Shown: positions 40,240-50,117 of the stretch, piece by piece
Layout: every line of letters starts with the position of its first letter
Numbering within the stretch: the first letter of the stretch is position 1
NCBI RefSeq assembly: GCF_002259595.1
Contig: NZ_MWWU01000004.1
Span: 1 to 64,000 of the forward strand
Length of the DNA stretch: 64,000 bases
Direction of reading: 5' to 3'
Source: Aeriscardovia aeriphila
Lineage (GTDB): Bacteria; Actinomycetota; Actinomycetes; Actinomycetales; Bifidobacteriaceae
Position numbers and translations under genes: made by a program
The notes under the pieces: model-generated
Seen by the model: the letters and a program-made list of their open reading frames with translations, nothing else
Database searches by the model: none
Told to the model about the DNA's origin: nothing

Positions 40240-42462
40240 TTACTCGTCAATGCGATACAGCCTGTTATTCCCTTCTTCTAAGACCAGCGTAAAACCAGGA
40301 GTTGATGGCTTGAGCTTGTCAAAACCTGTCCACATTGAAGCCATGTAGCTGTTTGTATAGCCATGCCAGTATCCATCATTCTTATCAAATCGATATTCAT
40401 GACGATCCATGAGCAGGACATAGCGAGCTCCTGATTTCTTCACAGCTGCGCGTACCTGTGCATCGGTTGAATAATCGTAAAGCCGTTGCATGATTGGCCA
40501 CATATCATTACTCGGGTGACCCATCCAGTTCGCGTCAAATGCTTTGAAGAAAATATTGACATTATCCAAGGCATACATAAATGCTGAACCGTCATAGGGT
40601 TGGTTGAGCACCACTGAATTGCCAACGATAGCCTTCACTTTCTTCACGAACTGGCGTTCTTCTTGTGTGTAGCTGCGCAGTTTCCCTGTGGCTTTATTCC
40701 CATCCTCCAAGTGTTCGATGACATCTTCAAAACCTAATTGATGATGGTCACCAGCAAGAGTGAAAGAAGGAACCATGTTAACCAACAGGCACACAGCAGT
40801 AAAAAGAACAACACAAACAGCAGCAATGTGAGAACGTCTCGTATTACCACTGATCAATGCCACCAGCTCATTGTTCTCAGCGTCATTGTTTTCGGAGCGT
40901 GAGGAGGCAATGTTATGAGCAGAGGAAAGATGTCCTTTCATGACAATCTTGGCAAGCCCAAGAAGGATGACAGACAGACCAAAAGCTGCAAGAAAAATCC
41001 CAGAAAAGACAGTAGCTGCAGCAAGACGATAGTGATCTGTGTACCAAAAACCCGTGAGGAGATGCTTCACATCATTATCCTGCGATGCAGAAAGCACCCA
41101 GAATCCCGCAAAAACAGCGTAAGATGCAGTAATCCAGAGATACTGACGATGCCACAATGTCCAGATCGCACCCACAGTGACGAGAACCATCAGAATGTAC
41201 TGAGGAGCCCACGCAACTGCACCGCCCGCTGCAGATACTGCAAACATATTCAACAGCGCGTAACGAATGCGCAAGAAATGGGGCCATGTAAATGTCACGG
41301 TTCTTTGCAAGAACTCTAGCCCATAAAGGAATTTCCACACAACTGCAACAACAGAGAGGAAAAGCACTTCAATAACCACGCTCATTGCAACACGAGCAGC
41401 CACAGACTGATGTGTTAAGGCAGCAGAACAATATGCAGGGATTCGGAAAACAACGTAAACAGCAAGAATGACTGCGGTGGTAAAGATGACGTTTGGCTGA
41501 GCCATAGCACTGCCAACTGCCGTCAGAGCGAAAAGCGGAAGAATATGGAAGCGAGTGGACCACGAGCTCTGCGGAGAAAAGATTACTAGGCCAAAGAGCA
41601 GCAATACTGGAAGCATCACATTCGAGAACATATTCGAATAGAGCGGTCCGAATGACATAAAGCGCCATGGGAATGCAGCGAATGCACCGCTGAGAAGGAA
41701 TGCCAACGGCCACAATTGCTGTACTGGAGGCTTCCTCATCACCCAACGGATAAGAGCGTAAACGCTGATAGGCCACACCACGCAAATCACAATGGTGTTA
41801 ATTGCATTAGCAGCCAACGGAATCGATGCTCCTGTCAGCATGGCTGTCAGTGCAACCAGAGCATGCCAGCCTGTCGGGTAAAATGTTCCACCTTCTGTAG
41901 GAACGACAGCACCAGAACGTGTAGCAGAAAAATCACCCTTCTCCATGAACCACTTAATGATGGAATAATGCCATGGAACATCGTAATTTTGTACGAAGGA
42001 ATCTGGCCCATCAAAACGGCTGACGACAAAGAAAATTGTTTGGAACAGCAGAAGAACGACGGCTGTTCCTGTCACCATCAGGTACCCCCGCGAGCGTGGC
42101 AGCGCGAGAACAGTACGGAGAGAATTCCATGCATTCTTTTCCACACTGTTACTGCCTTGCGCGATTTTCCCTGCACTCTCGTGGGAGCTCATCGCTGCCT
42201 TTTTTCTCATCAGCACTTGAGCGACCTGAGCAATTCCAAGAATTATGGTCAGCGGCAATACAAACGTGAGAAGCGTCACTGGAATGTGAGCATGAGAATA
42301 GGCAAGGAAAAGAACCTGTGCAATTCCGACTGTAACTGGAGCTGATGCAATCAGACTGACATTCCAAGGAACTCGGAATAAATGCAGAAGCACCGTTCCC
42401 GGTACGTAAAGCAAGAGTGCTCCCACTATTCCCGCAAGCACGAACATCAGCCAGCCAGCCAT
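40240..42462 (-). CDS. Multi-pass membrane protein, DUF6541-like
   Basis: This 740-aa protein has about a dozen membrane segments and a C-terminal extracytoplasmic domain of roughly 170 residues (after LLVNMVPSFTLAG). The layout resembles DUF6541-type membrane proteins and GT-C glycosyltransferases of actinobacteria. I see no certain catalytic motif; an acidic DGPDSFVQNYD loop after an early segment (near residue 150) could be the GT-C-like site. Neighbours suggest a role in polymer assembly outside the membrane. It starts 159 bp from the divergent GT2 gene. Confidence 0.75.
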   Translation of the reverse strand: MAGWLMFVLAGIVGALLLYVPGTVLLHLFRVPWNVSLIASAPVTVGIAQVLFLAYSHAHIPVTLLTFVLPLTIILGIAQVAQVLMRKKAAMSSHESAGKIAQGSNSVEKNAWNSLRTVLALPRSRGYLMVTGTAVVLLLFQTIFFVVSRFDGPDSFVQNYDVPWHYSIIKWFMEKGDFSATRSGAVVPTEGGTFYPTGWHALVALTAMLTGASIPLAANAINTIVICVVWPISVYALIRWVMRKPPVQQLWPLAFLLSGAFAAFPWRFMSFGPLYSNMFSNVMLPVLLLFGLVIFSPQSSWSTRFHILPLFALTAVGSAMAQPNVIFTTAVILAVYVVFRIPAYCSAALTHQSVAARVAMSVVIEVLFLSVVAVVWKFLYGLEFLQRTVTFTWPHFLRIRYALLNMFAVSAAGGAVAWAPQYILMVLVTVGAIWTLWHRQYLWITASYAVFAGFWVLSASQDNDVKHLLTGFWYTDHYRLAAATVFSGIFLAAFGLSVILLGLAKIVMKGHLSSAHNIASSRSENNDAENNELVALISGNTRRSHIAAVCVVLFTAVCLLVNMVPSFTLAGDHHQLGFEDVIEHLEDGNKATGKLRSYTQEERQFVKKVKAIVGNSVVLNQPYDGSAFMYALDNVNIFFKAFDANWMGHPSNDMWPIMQRLYDYSTDAQVRAAVKKSGARYVLLMDRHEYRFDKNDGYWHGYTNSYMASMWTGFDKLKPSTPGFTLVLEEGNNRLYRIDE

Positions 42463-42607
42463 ATCTCACCTTCCTTGTTACTCTGGACTATCCTATCAAC
42501 AGCATGCCAAGCCTCAAACTCGCACAAGCATTCTTCACCTGTATTCGTCACTCCTCGTCATTTGCAATGCTTCGACCGCATTATCAGTATTATTTCTTAC
42601 TTTTCGC

Positions 42608-42613
42608 TAGTAT
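42608..42613 (+). promoter_or_regulatory. -10 box giving a leaderless GT2 mRNA
   Basis: TAGTAT ends seven bases before the GTG at 42621; no ribosome site is present. Confidence 0.5.
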
Positions 42614-42620
42614 TGAGACT

Positions 42621-43700
42621 GTGAATAATCAGCAGTCAAAGGAGCAGAACTTGGCCAAGGCAAATGAGGCAACTCCGATCCTCCCTGCTCAGCCAGAGCC
42701 GATTGATCAGGGGAAAGTGGACGCTGCAGAAGTTGCTGTGCTTATTCCTTGCTACAATGAAGCGGTCACTATTACCAAGGTGGTGACTGATTTCCGCCGT
42801 GTTCTACCTCACGCCACTATCTACGTGTATGACAACAATTCCAGCGATGACACCGCTCAGCTTGCCAAGAAGGCTGGCGCTGTTGTGCGCCACGAGCCGC
42901 GCCAGGGCAAGGGAAATGTCATCCGCTCCATGTTTGAAGACATCGACGCAGATGCGTACGTCATGGTGGACGGTGACGACACGTACCCGGCCGAAGATGC
43001 TCCTGCTATGATTCAAAAGATTCTCGAAGGCTACGACATGGTGATTGGCGACCGCCTCTCCTCCACCTACTTCGAGGAGAACAAGCGTCCCTTCCACAAC
43101 ATGGGTAATGTTCTCGTGCGCGGTTCGATCAACCACATGTTCCACTCCAACGTCACTGATGTGATGACTGGCTACCGTGCGATGAGCTTTGGCTTTGTGA
43201 AAACCTACCCTGCTATTTCTCGCGGTTTTGAGTTGGAGACGGAGATGACCATCCATGCTCTCAACCACAATGTGAAAATCACGGCGATGCCTGTCCAGTA
43301 TCGCGACCGCCCTGAAGGTTCCGTTTCCAAGCTTGACACGGTGGGTGATGGCATCAAGGTGATGAGCACGATTGGCCGTATGATCCGCGAAAACAAGCCA
43401 CTTCCCTTCTTCAGCTGGATTGGTGGCATCATTGCGCTCATCGGTGCAGCCTTCGTGGCTTCTATTTTTTGGGAGTTCTGGCAAACGCATATGGTACAGC
43501 GCTTCCCTACCCTCTTCTGCGCTGTGTTTATGATCATTCTGGGTGTGCTTTTCTTCATTGCTGGCTTGATCCTCGACGCTCAAGCTCGTGCCGCGCGGAA
43601 GCGTTTCACGCAGCAGATGAACCATGTCGTTTATTTGCGCCATGTTATGGCCGCTCTCAAGAAGCAGCATCATGATATGGCTTCTTCTCACCGCATCTAA
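42621..43700 (+). CDS. Glycosyltransferase family 2, polyprenyl-phosphate type
   Basis: This 359-aa enzyme has a GT2 domain with VAVLIPCYNE near residue 33, DNNSSDDT, the metal-binding VDGDDTYP and the block GYRAMSFGFVKTYPAISRGFELETEM, as in dolichol-phosphate mannose synthase-like proteins. Two membrane helices follow (residues ~265-330), then a basic tail. It probably loads a sugar onto a polyprenyl phosphate. I start at the GTG at 42621 because an apparent -10 box lies just before it and the upstream open frame lacks similarity. A dispersed repeat and a terminator follow. Confidence 0.87.
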   Translation: MNNQQSKEQNLAKANEATPILPAQPEPIDQGKVDAAEVAVLIPCYNEAVTITKVVTDFRRVLPHATIYVYDNNSSDDTAQLAKKAGAVVRHEPRQGKGNVIRSMFEDIDADAYVMVDGDDTYPAEDAPAMIQKILEGYDMVIGDRLSSTYFEENKRPFHNMGNVLVRGSINHMFHSNVTDVMTGYRAMSFGFVKTYPAISRGFELETEMTIHALNHNVKITAMPVQYRDRPEGSVSKLDTVGDGIKVMSTIGRMIRENKPLPFFSWIGGIIALIGAAFVASIFWEFWQTHMVQRFPTLFCAVFMIILGVLFFIAGLILDAQARAARKRFTQQMNHVVYLRHVMAALKKQHHDMASSHRI

Positions 43701-43702
43701 AA

Positions 43703-43726
43703 TTTCTTGAGATTATCAGCGCGGAA
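43703..43726 (+). repeat. Dispersed repeat just after the GT2 gene
   Basis: A 24-base sequence beginning TTTCTTGAGATTATCAGCGC starts two bases after the stop codon and is identical to 19424-19447. Confidence 0.85.
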
Positions 43727-43766
43727 AAAGCAATGCGGCAGGGCAAACACCCTGCCGCATTTTCGT
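43724..43766. terminator. Bidirectional terminator between GT2 and lysozyme genes
   Basis: AATGCGGCAGGG pairs with CCCTGCCGCATT (12 bp, 6-base loop); AAAAAG on the left and TTTTC on the right serve both converging genes. Confidence 0.92.
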
Positions 43767-43860
43767 AGTGTTAATCTTGGGAATCGTGAGTTTTCGCAGT
43801 GATAATCGTCAGCGCTTGAACTTGCGAGCCTAGTGAACAAGTATCGCCAGGCTCAGAACC

Positions 43861-46800
43861 TCAGCCTATCCATCGTTGCGCTGCAGTACCGTTATCAGTC
43901 CACAAGCGAATATTCGTTCCATTTGCTACTCGCGCAGAATCAAGATCAATGACATAGCTGGGGTCCATTGCCGAGTGGAAAACGAATGCGTTCCCAACTC
44001 GCACAGCTATCCATTTTTGTGCGCGCGAATTGTTCTTGGTGTACTGCCAGATGTTTTCTCCTCGAGTAGAACGAGCCCACTGAACATCGAGTGCTTTACC
44101 TGTAGAAGCATTAGTCAGCGTGACGAAACCTTGGAAATCATGGGAAACAATCCATAACTGTGCGGATGCTCCATTCTGTTTCCACAGCCAGATATTCGTC
44201 TGATCGTTTCGGAAGCCTCCATGCAGGTCAATGACATAATCTTGGTTGGCTGCTGAGGCAAACCGATGAGCTCCGTCGGAAAGCTGATAGCGGAAGGCCT
44301 TTGCCATTGCATCTGCTCGAGCAGTTCCCACGAGAGGGCTTTGTAGATTCCATGCTTGCGCAGGTGTTCCATCCGTCTTCCACAAGCGCACGTTCGTTGC
44401 ATCATGCATGAAGTTGCTGTCAATATCGAGCGCATACGAGGAATCGAGAGCAGAGAGAAGAACAATTCCGCGTGATGTCTTCTGTGCAATCCATTTTTGA
44501 CGGTATTGACTTTCATCAGTTGTGTTCAATCGAACCAACTGGTCAACATTCACTGCTTGTCCCGCTTTCCCAGAGGAAACGGTAAGCACTTTTCCGGTTC
44601 CCACGTTGGTCAACTGAACATACCCGTGAGAATCGTGCGTGAGATTCCACTCTTGCGCAGATGTTCCGTTTTGACTCCATAGGCGAGCATTTGCGTGATC
44701 TGCGGTGGAAGCTGAATCAATATCGAGAACAAATTGGCTATTGGATGATGCAGCAAACCTGTATGTGCCATCCTCCACATCATTGCGATGTGATTGAGCT
44801 AGTTCATCGAGTTGCTGACGCTGCGTCTGCTTTTGGGGTGCCAAATCAGATGCTTGTAATCCCACTACTCTGAACTTCTGAGCTGAGGAGCCATTGCCTT
44901 CCCATTGTTGCAGCTGTGAACCATTTGAGGTATTTGCGGAAGGAATATCGATGAAGAGACCCGAGTCGAGGTTTTGGAACATAACTGTTCCATTCCCTCC
45001 ATCTCTGACTACCCATTTCTGTGCTTGAGTTCCATTGGCCTGGTACTGCTGAACTGAGGCACCCTTTGCGTCTGAACCATCACGAACCTCAAGCAGTTTG
45101 CCTGAATTGCGATTTGCGATGGTATACAGTCCATTGCCCACTGAGGTGAACTTATACACTTGGGCTTGCGTTCTATTCCATCTATACACTTGGGCGCGAA
45201 CGGAATTGCCCTTCTGCGCGGATGGTATATCCCACACCTGGTTACTTGCAGAAGAAGCCTGAATTTTCGCCATTCCTGAAGGAATAGAAACAGTGGATGA
45301 AGAGAGTATCCATTTCTGAGCAACATTGAGGTTAGGAGACCACAACTGCACGCGATTACCATTGGCAGTGCTTCCACCTGCAAGGTCAATCACCATATTG
45401 CCCAGCACTGATTGGATATACACTTGGCCGTTGCCTGCAGAACGCAGAATCCATCGTTGTGCTCGCGTTCCGTTAGGCTTGTATTGCTGAAGGTCCTTTC
45501 CTTTTACCAACTGTGCGGCAGAAACTTCCAGCGCTTTACCTGATCCCACGTTAATAATGGTGTATGTTCCATCACTATTGCGCGTGAACCGATACTTCTG
45601 GTTTTTCAGTTGGTTACCATTCCACACCTGCAGCCCAAGATTATCAGTGGCGCTTGCTCGGGGAACATCAAGTGCGACCTGGCCAGAATTCACCGCCGAG
45701 TTAATGTAATACTCACCATTAGGAATGTTCACTTGCGGATATCGAGTAATATCAACGCCTGCTTGATCACTTCCCTGCTGGCCTTGCCAAGGGTTGGATA
45801 CTGGCTCGGTGTAACCGAAGGCATTGAGGTCAACATTACCGGCTATACCCGCAACTCGGCCTTCAGAGGAGTACTGCCAACCAAAGAACTTCGACGGTGA
45901 GGTGAAGTTGCGATACTGCAGCAAAGCACCATATTGCGCAACCCAGCCAGCCTTGGCATGCAAGTTCGGCGTGTTCAAATAGGTGTTATACCAGCTGGTG
46001 CTTGCATACAGTGCCAAATTTTTGTACCCATTGGCTTGCAGTGCTGCCCACCAGTTGTTGGCGATAGAGTCGTAGGTGCTGCTTGGCAGGCGGTAGTATT
46101 CGAGGTCGTAATACACTGGCAAGGATAGGTCGCTGGGGCTTACGCCATAACGGCGCAACAGATTAACAGTGTGCATACCTTCGTCGTATGCCTCTTTTCC
46201 GTTCTCCGCGTAGGAGAAAAGGTAGACGCCAAAGGGAATGCCATGCTTTTTGGCCTGCTGAATGTTATATTGCGCAGAAGTATCAATACCACCCGTACCG
46301 TAGCCGATACGAATGATGACACCTTGAATACCGGAATCCTTCACTTGATTCCAGTCAGGGTAGCCTTGCCATTGAGAAATATCAGCGAAGAGTCGGGCTT
46401 GGTAGACCATTGTTCTTCCCTGGTAATCTTTGAAAGCTGCGCCACCAGTGTCAGAACCCCAGTGTGCACCATACTCATTGCCTTGGAAAGTAGTGGCTTG
46501 AGTGGAACCAGCGTATTTACCTGCGCTCGTTGCCAAGGTTGCGCCAGGGATGTGAGCGCGAGCGAAAGTACCATGAACCGCGCCATCACTGCTGCTCTGG
46601 TCTGCCTCATGTGCGGCACTTGTATTCACCGAACCTTGAGGTGAGGCCGCAGAAGAGTTTTCGGCTTGTTGCGATTGGCTAGACTGACCAGCCGCTTGGC
46701 CAGCTTGATCACCTTGGCCAGCTTTTGCAGTTGAGTTGCCGTCCTGGTTATGCTGAACCTGGGTTTGCACGCGAGCTTGCGAACTGCGGCCTGCCTGTGC

Positions 46801-47388
46801 CATTTCCTCACGAACGCGAGAGACGGGGACGCGCAGGAAGCGATGGCCATTGCTCAGTGCAAAAGGATCTGCAGGGTGATCTGGAGTGCCCACTAAAGCT
46901 GGATCAGTGACCTGCTCACCGGTGTCGAGGCGCCACACCGTAGAGTTATCGGCGCTGATCGCATAATCGGGGCCTACCACGTCAGCATCATCAGGGATAG
47001 ATGCTGCGATCTTTTCAGGAAGAGCAACGGTAGGGTTCTCCTCATACATGTTGTGGTTAGCCTGTGCGCTTTGGCTTTGTGAAGCATCTTGCTGTTGTAG
47101 AGAGGTAACAGGTGCCTGTTCAGTGCGGTTAGTAGAAGAAGGAGCAGGCGGGTTTAACGTGGAATCGACATCAGGAACACCTGCAGATTGTTGCTGCGCA
47201 ACACTTTCTTGTTGAGCGTCAACTGTACGAACATGGTTATCCTGCTCAGGTGCTGCAAGAGCGGCAGTCGCCAGTTGCGTACCTGAAGCAGCCATGACAC
47301 CTGTAGCAAAGGTAGCAGCAAGGGCAGTGCTCGTCTTTTTCACCTTTTCAACGGTTTGCGATGGCTTCGCATGCTTGCCTCGTACCAT
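43861..47388 (-). CDS. Secreted GH25 lysozyme with about ten ricin-type lectin repeats
   Basis: This 1175-aa exported protein has a signal peptide (KKTSTALAATFATGVMAASG, cut near TAALAAP), a Gln/Ser-rich linker region to residue ~290, and a GH25 muramidase domain at about 330-530 (FADISQWQGYPDW, GVIIRIGYG, YYDLEYY). About ten beta-trefoil-type repeats follow; each ends in a QXW motif such as AQRWIL, AQKWIL, AQKWVV, AQEWNL, AQAWNL, AQLWIV and AQRWIG, the last at the very C-terminus. It probably binds wall or host glycans and cuts peptidoglycan. Start behind GAGGAGG; a TATACT box lies about 45 bp upstream. No sortase signal. Confidence 0.92.
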   Translation of the reverse strand: MVRGKHAKPSQTVEKVKKTSTALAATFATGVMAASGTQLATAALAAPEQDNHVRTVDAQQESVAQQQSAGVPDVDSTLNPPAPSSTNRTEQAPVTSLQQQDASQSQSAQANHNMYEENPTVALPEKIAASIPDDADVVGPDYAISADNSTVWRLDTGEQVTDPALVGTPDHPADPFALSNGHRFLRVPVSRVREEMAQAGRSSQARVQTQVQHNQDGNSTAKAGQGDQAGQAAGQSSQSQQAENSSAASPQGSVNTSAAHEADQSSSDGAVHGTFARAHIPGATLATSAGKYAGSTQATTFQGNEYGAHWGSDTGGAAFKDYQGRTMVYQARLFADISQWQGYPDWNQVKDSGIQGVIIRIGYGTGGIDTSAQYNIQQAKKHGIPFGVYLFSYAENGKEAYDEGMHTVNLLRRYGVSPSDLSLPVYYDLEYYRLPSSTYDSIANNWWAALQANGYKNLALYASTSWYNTYLNTPNLHAKAGWVAQYGALLQYRNFTSPSKFFGWQYSSEGRVAGIAGNVDLNAFGYTEPVSNPWQGQQGSDQAGVDITRYPQVNIPNGEYYINSAVNSGQVALDVPRASATDNLGLQVWNGNQLKNQKYRFTRNSDGTYTIINVGSGKALEVSAAQLVKGKDLQQYKPNGTRAQRWILRSAGNGQVYIQSVLGNMVIDLAGGSTANGNRVQLWSPNLNVAQKWILSSSTVSIPSGMAKIQASSASNQVWDIPSAQKGNSVRAQVYRWNRTQAQVYKFTSVGNGLYTIANRNSGKLLEVRDGSDAKGASVQQYQANGTQAQKWVVRDGGNGTVMFQNLDSGLFIDIPSANTSNGSQLQQWEGNGSSAQKFRVVGLQASDLAPQKQTQRQQLDELAQSHRNDVEDGTYRFAASSNSQFVLDIDSASTADHANARLWSQNGTSAQEWNLTHDSHGYVQLTNVGTGKVLTVSSGKAGQAVNVDQLVRLNTTDESQYRQKWIAQKTSRGIVLLSALDSSYALDIDSNFMHDATNVRLWKTDGTPAQAWNLQSPLVGTARADAMAKAFRYQLSDGAHRFASAANQDYVIDLHGGFRNDQTNIWLWKQNGASAQLWIVSHDFQGFVTLTNASTGKALDVQWARSTRGENIWQYTKNNSRAQKWIAVRVGNAFVFHSAMDPSYVIDLDSARVANGTNIRLWTDNGTAAQRWIG

Positions 47389-47648
47389 AATTCCTCCTCA
47401 AACTTCTCTCTTCTTATAGTATAGAAAAAGCATTAGTTCCTCACTGTTTCCTCTCCTTGCTGGAGGAAAGCTGAAGGCAAACTATTTCCTGTAACGCTCC
47501 CAATGATGTGATGCGCACAATGAAATGAATCGGTAGCGATTGCGCTTGAAAAGCTTCCCTACAGAGTGTTTATTCCTCTGGCGGCGATGCTATCGATTAT
47601 GATAAACCCCATATATTTGTATGCTTGGGCAAAATTGAGGTGAAAGTA
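47389..47648. other. Divergent intergenic region, lysozyme/LTA synthase
   Basis: 260 bp between divergent starts. A TATACT -10 box serves the lysozyme gene on the minus strand (about 47416-47421). No clear box is seen for the plus-strand gene, and no other structure. Confidence 0.5.
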
Positions 47649-49841
47649 ATGAACCTTCCTGATGCGATCCAATCTTTCTTCTCTCTGTGCTCCAACAAAT
47701 ATAAAGCAATGAAGGGGTGGATAGAACGAAACTGGCCGCTGTATGATGAGGTCAACAAAACCCATCAACCTGCCTGGTTATATTGGTTCCGCCATCAATG
47801 GTTCATCTATCCTCTATTTCTTTTCCTCCTACCCGGCCTGAGCATTTTTGCCTTGCAATGGGGAGTGAATGCGAACAATCTCATTAAGGGTGCTTCCCTT
47901 ACCAGCTTTTCGGATTTTTTTGCTCACGCATATACGGAATCACTGTTTACTACTGAGCACCGTCTCGCCCTCAACTACCTCATTCTCTTTGCTTTTTACC
48001 TCGCCCTTGTTATCATCACCAATCGTTTCTGGCTAGCTACTGCAATCTATTCTTCGCTCATCATCGTGTGGATGGTGTCAAATCGCTTAATGGTTGCCTT
48101 AAGGAATGCGACAGTTACTCTTCAAGATGTTCAAGCAGCACTGTCTCTTGGCGGTGGCAATCTCACTTCATTTCTTAATAAGGAAAGTAAAGCTCTCATC
48201 TCCACAACTGTATGGATTGTTATCTCTGCCATCTTGCTTTCTATTATTTTCCGGCTTCTCTTTGGTAAGGCACGATTGTTGTGGTTTAAGAATCGTTTGA
48301 TTCAAATTCCTTTGCGCATCATCGCCATTTTCTCCACTATCCTGTTCGTAGCAAATTTTTCTCTCAACTTGGGAACAAGCGGAACCTGGGCCTACAGATT
48401 CGCTCTGTCCATGGATGATGACCCAGCAATGTGGAGTACTTTGCTCGATGCACAACAAAATGGTGCAGCGGTATCTTTCACTCGTTTCATCAACACAACC
48501 GTAATGAAGAAACCGAGTAACTATTCACAAAGCACCATGAATAAAATTGCCCAACGCTACTCCAAGGTAGCCAAGGAGATGAATCAAACGCGCAACACCT
48601 CTCTGACTGATCAGACTGTCATCATGGTGCTCTCTGAATCATTTGCGGACCCTACGCGCGTTCCGGGCTTGTCGTATAGCGAAGACCCGATGCCATTTAT
48701 TCGTTCCCTGAAATCACAGACGACGTCTGGGCTTATGCTCTCTTCTGGCTATGGTGGAGGAACTGCTAATCTCGAGTACCAGGCTCTGACTGGCATGAGT
48801 ACAGCTATTTTCTCTCCTTCGGTCATCACACCATACCTGCAGGTCACTTCGCACCAAGAAACTGCATTTAGCTTTAACCAAATGTGGAATACAGCAGATA
48901 AATCTGTGCAGCATGCTCTTTCTGACCAATCTGGAAAGAGCAGCAAACTCATTAACCGCGGATCCTTTGCTATCCACCCCTATACCTCAAGCACCTATTC
49001 TCGTTCCAAGATCTTCTCTGATAAGTTTCTGTTCCGCTTCTTCTATACCCAGGATGGACCGAACTACATTTCTCAAGAATCTCGCATTGAAAACGATCCG
49101 CATATCTCCGATGCCTCTGCTTATTCAGAAACCTTGCATCAGCTCAATCGTGAGAAGGGCAATCAGCCTGTCTTCGTCCAGTTGAGCACTATGCAAAACC
49201 ATCTGCCTTATGGAGATTGGTATCCTTCTCGCAGTTTGAGCGTTTCTGGCGAGCTACATCAGGATGATGCTACTGCTTTGAACACCTTTGCTCGTGGTGT
49301 TCAATACACTGACCAGGCAACACAACAATGGCTTGAAAAGCTTGACCAGTTGAAGAGGCCAGTAACTGTGATTTGGTATGGTGACCACCTTCCAGCCAAC
49401 TATCCTGACCAGATTGCCAACGCAGAGAATAGCCTCATCTTGCATGAAACCGATTACTTTATCTGGTCCAACAGCGCAGCTCGGGCTCTTGGCTCAGGTA
49501 ACCAGCCAATTGGTAATGCTGCTTACACCTCCCCCAACTATTTCATGGCTCAGGCAGCAGAGCATATGAATGCTAAGGTTTCTCCTTACCTTGCGTTCCT
49601 TACTCAAGCTCATGCCCAGATTCCAGCTATCGAACCAACTTTGCAAACATCATCAGATTGGTCGAAGAATACTGATATCCAGCCGAATACGTATTTGGAT
49701 TCTGAAGGAAACCCGATTGAGCCTCAGAAGATGACAGATGAGCAGAAAGAAATCCTGAAGGATTACAAGCTTATTCAATATGACATGACCGTAGGTAATA
49801 ACTACCTGACCCAGGAAGGATGGACTGCATTGAGTAAATAG
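47649..49841 (+). CDS. Lipoteichoic acid synthase-like phosphoglycerol transferase
   Basis: This 730-aa membrane enzyme of the LtaS/alkaline phosphatase superfamily probably adds glycerol-phosphate units to a lipid-linked or polysaccharide acceptor outside the cell. Five membrane segments lie in residues 50-260. The extracellular domain has the metal-binding LSESF near 330, the nucleophile T372 in GYGGGTANLEYQALTG, and WYGDHLP with its aspartate and histidine near 575. The start at 47649 has TTGAGG at good spacing; a TTG eight codons earlier is possible. Diverges from the lysozyme gene. Confidence 0.9.
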   Translation: MNLPDAIQSFFSLCSNKYKAMKGWIERNWPLYDEVNKTHQPAWLYWFRHQWFIYPLFLFLLPGLSIFALQWGVNANNLIKGASLTSFSDFFAHAYTESLFTTEHRLALNYLILFAFYLALVIITNRFWLATAIYSSLIIVWMVSNRLMVALRNATVTLQDVQAALSLGGGNLTSFLNKESKALISTTVWIVISAILLSIIFRLLFGKARLLWFKNRLIQIPLRIIAIFSTILFVANFSLNLGTSGTWAYRFALSMDDDPAMWSTLLDAQQNGAAVSFTRFINTTVMKKPSNYSQSTMNKIAQRYSKVAKEMNQTRNTSLTDQTVIMVLSESFADPTRVPGLSYSEDPMPFIRSLKSQTTSGLMLSSGYGGGTANLEYQALTGMSTAIFSPSVITPYLQVTSHQETAFSFNQMWNTADKSVQHALSDQSGKSSKLINRGSFAIHPYTSSTYSRSKIFSDKFLFRFFYTQDGPNYISQESRIENDPHISDASAYSETLHQLNREKGNQPVFVQLSTMQNHLPYGDWYPSRSLSVSGELHQDDATALNTFARGVQYTDQATQQWLEKLDQLKRPVTVIWYGDHLPANYPDQIANAENSLILHETDYFIWSNSAARALGSGNQPIGNAAYTSPNYFMAQAAEHMNAKVSPYLAFLTQAHAQIPAIEPTLQTSSDWSKNTDIQPNTYLDSEGNPIEPQKMTDEQKEILKDYKLIQYDMTVGNNYLTQEGWTALSK

Positions 49842-49944
49842 AAAACTTTATACGTTCGCTGCTTCTGTAGTTTGCTCTGTAGTTTGCAAAAGTAGCGAAC
49901 GCTGACTTTCCCCAAAAAAATTCGACACACCGCAATTTCTCCGC

Positions 49945-49973
49945 TTGGATTTCTCAGCGAATTGTGTTAGGGT
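49945..49973 (+). promoter_or_regulatory. tRNA-Ser promoter
   Basis: TTGGAT, 17-bp spacer and TAGGGT, ending 16 bp before the tRNA. The same -10 sequence is used by the sugar operon. Confidence 0.6.
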
Positions 49974-49989
49974 TAGCAAGTTGCCCGAT

Positions 49990-50077
49990 GGAGGATTCGC
50001 CTAGTGGTCTATGGCGCTCGCTTGGAAAGCGTGTTGGGTTAACGCCCTCGCGAGTTCGAATCTCGCATCCTCCGCCA
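49990..50077 (+). tRNA. tRNA-Ser (anticodon GGA)
   Basis: An 88-nt class II tRNA with encoded CCA. The acceptor ends GGAGGAT and ATCCTCC pair, the anticodon loop is TTGGAAA, there is a long variable arm (TTGGGTTAACGCCC) and the T loop is TTCGAAT. It reads UCC and UCU codons. A promoter lies before it and a terminator after it. Confidence 0.97.
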
Positions 50078-50080
50078 TTT

Positions 50081-50117
50081 ACCCGCTGTTTTTCGGAAGC
50101 AGCGGGTTTTATTTTTC
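50081..50117 (+). terminator. tRNA-Ser terminator
   Basis: ACCCGCTG and CAGCGGGT pair around an 11-base loop, followed by TTTATTTTT. It starts four bases after the tRNA. Confidence 0.9.
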
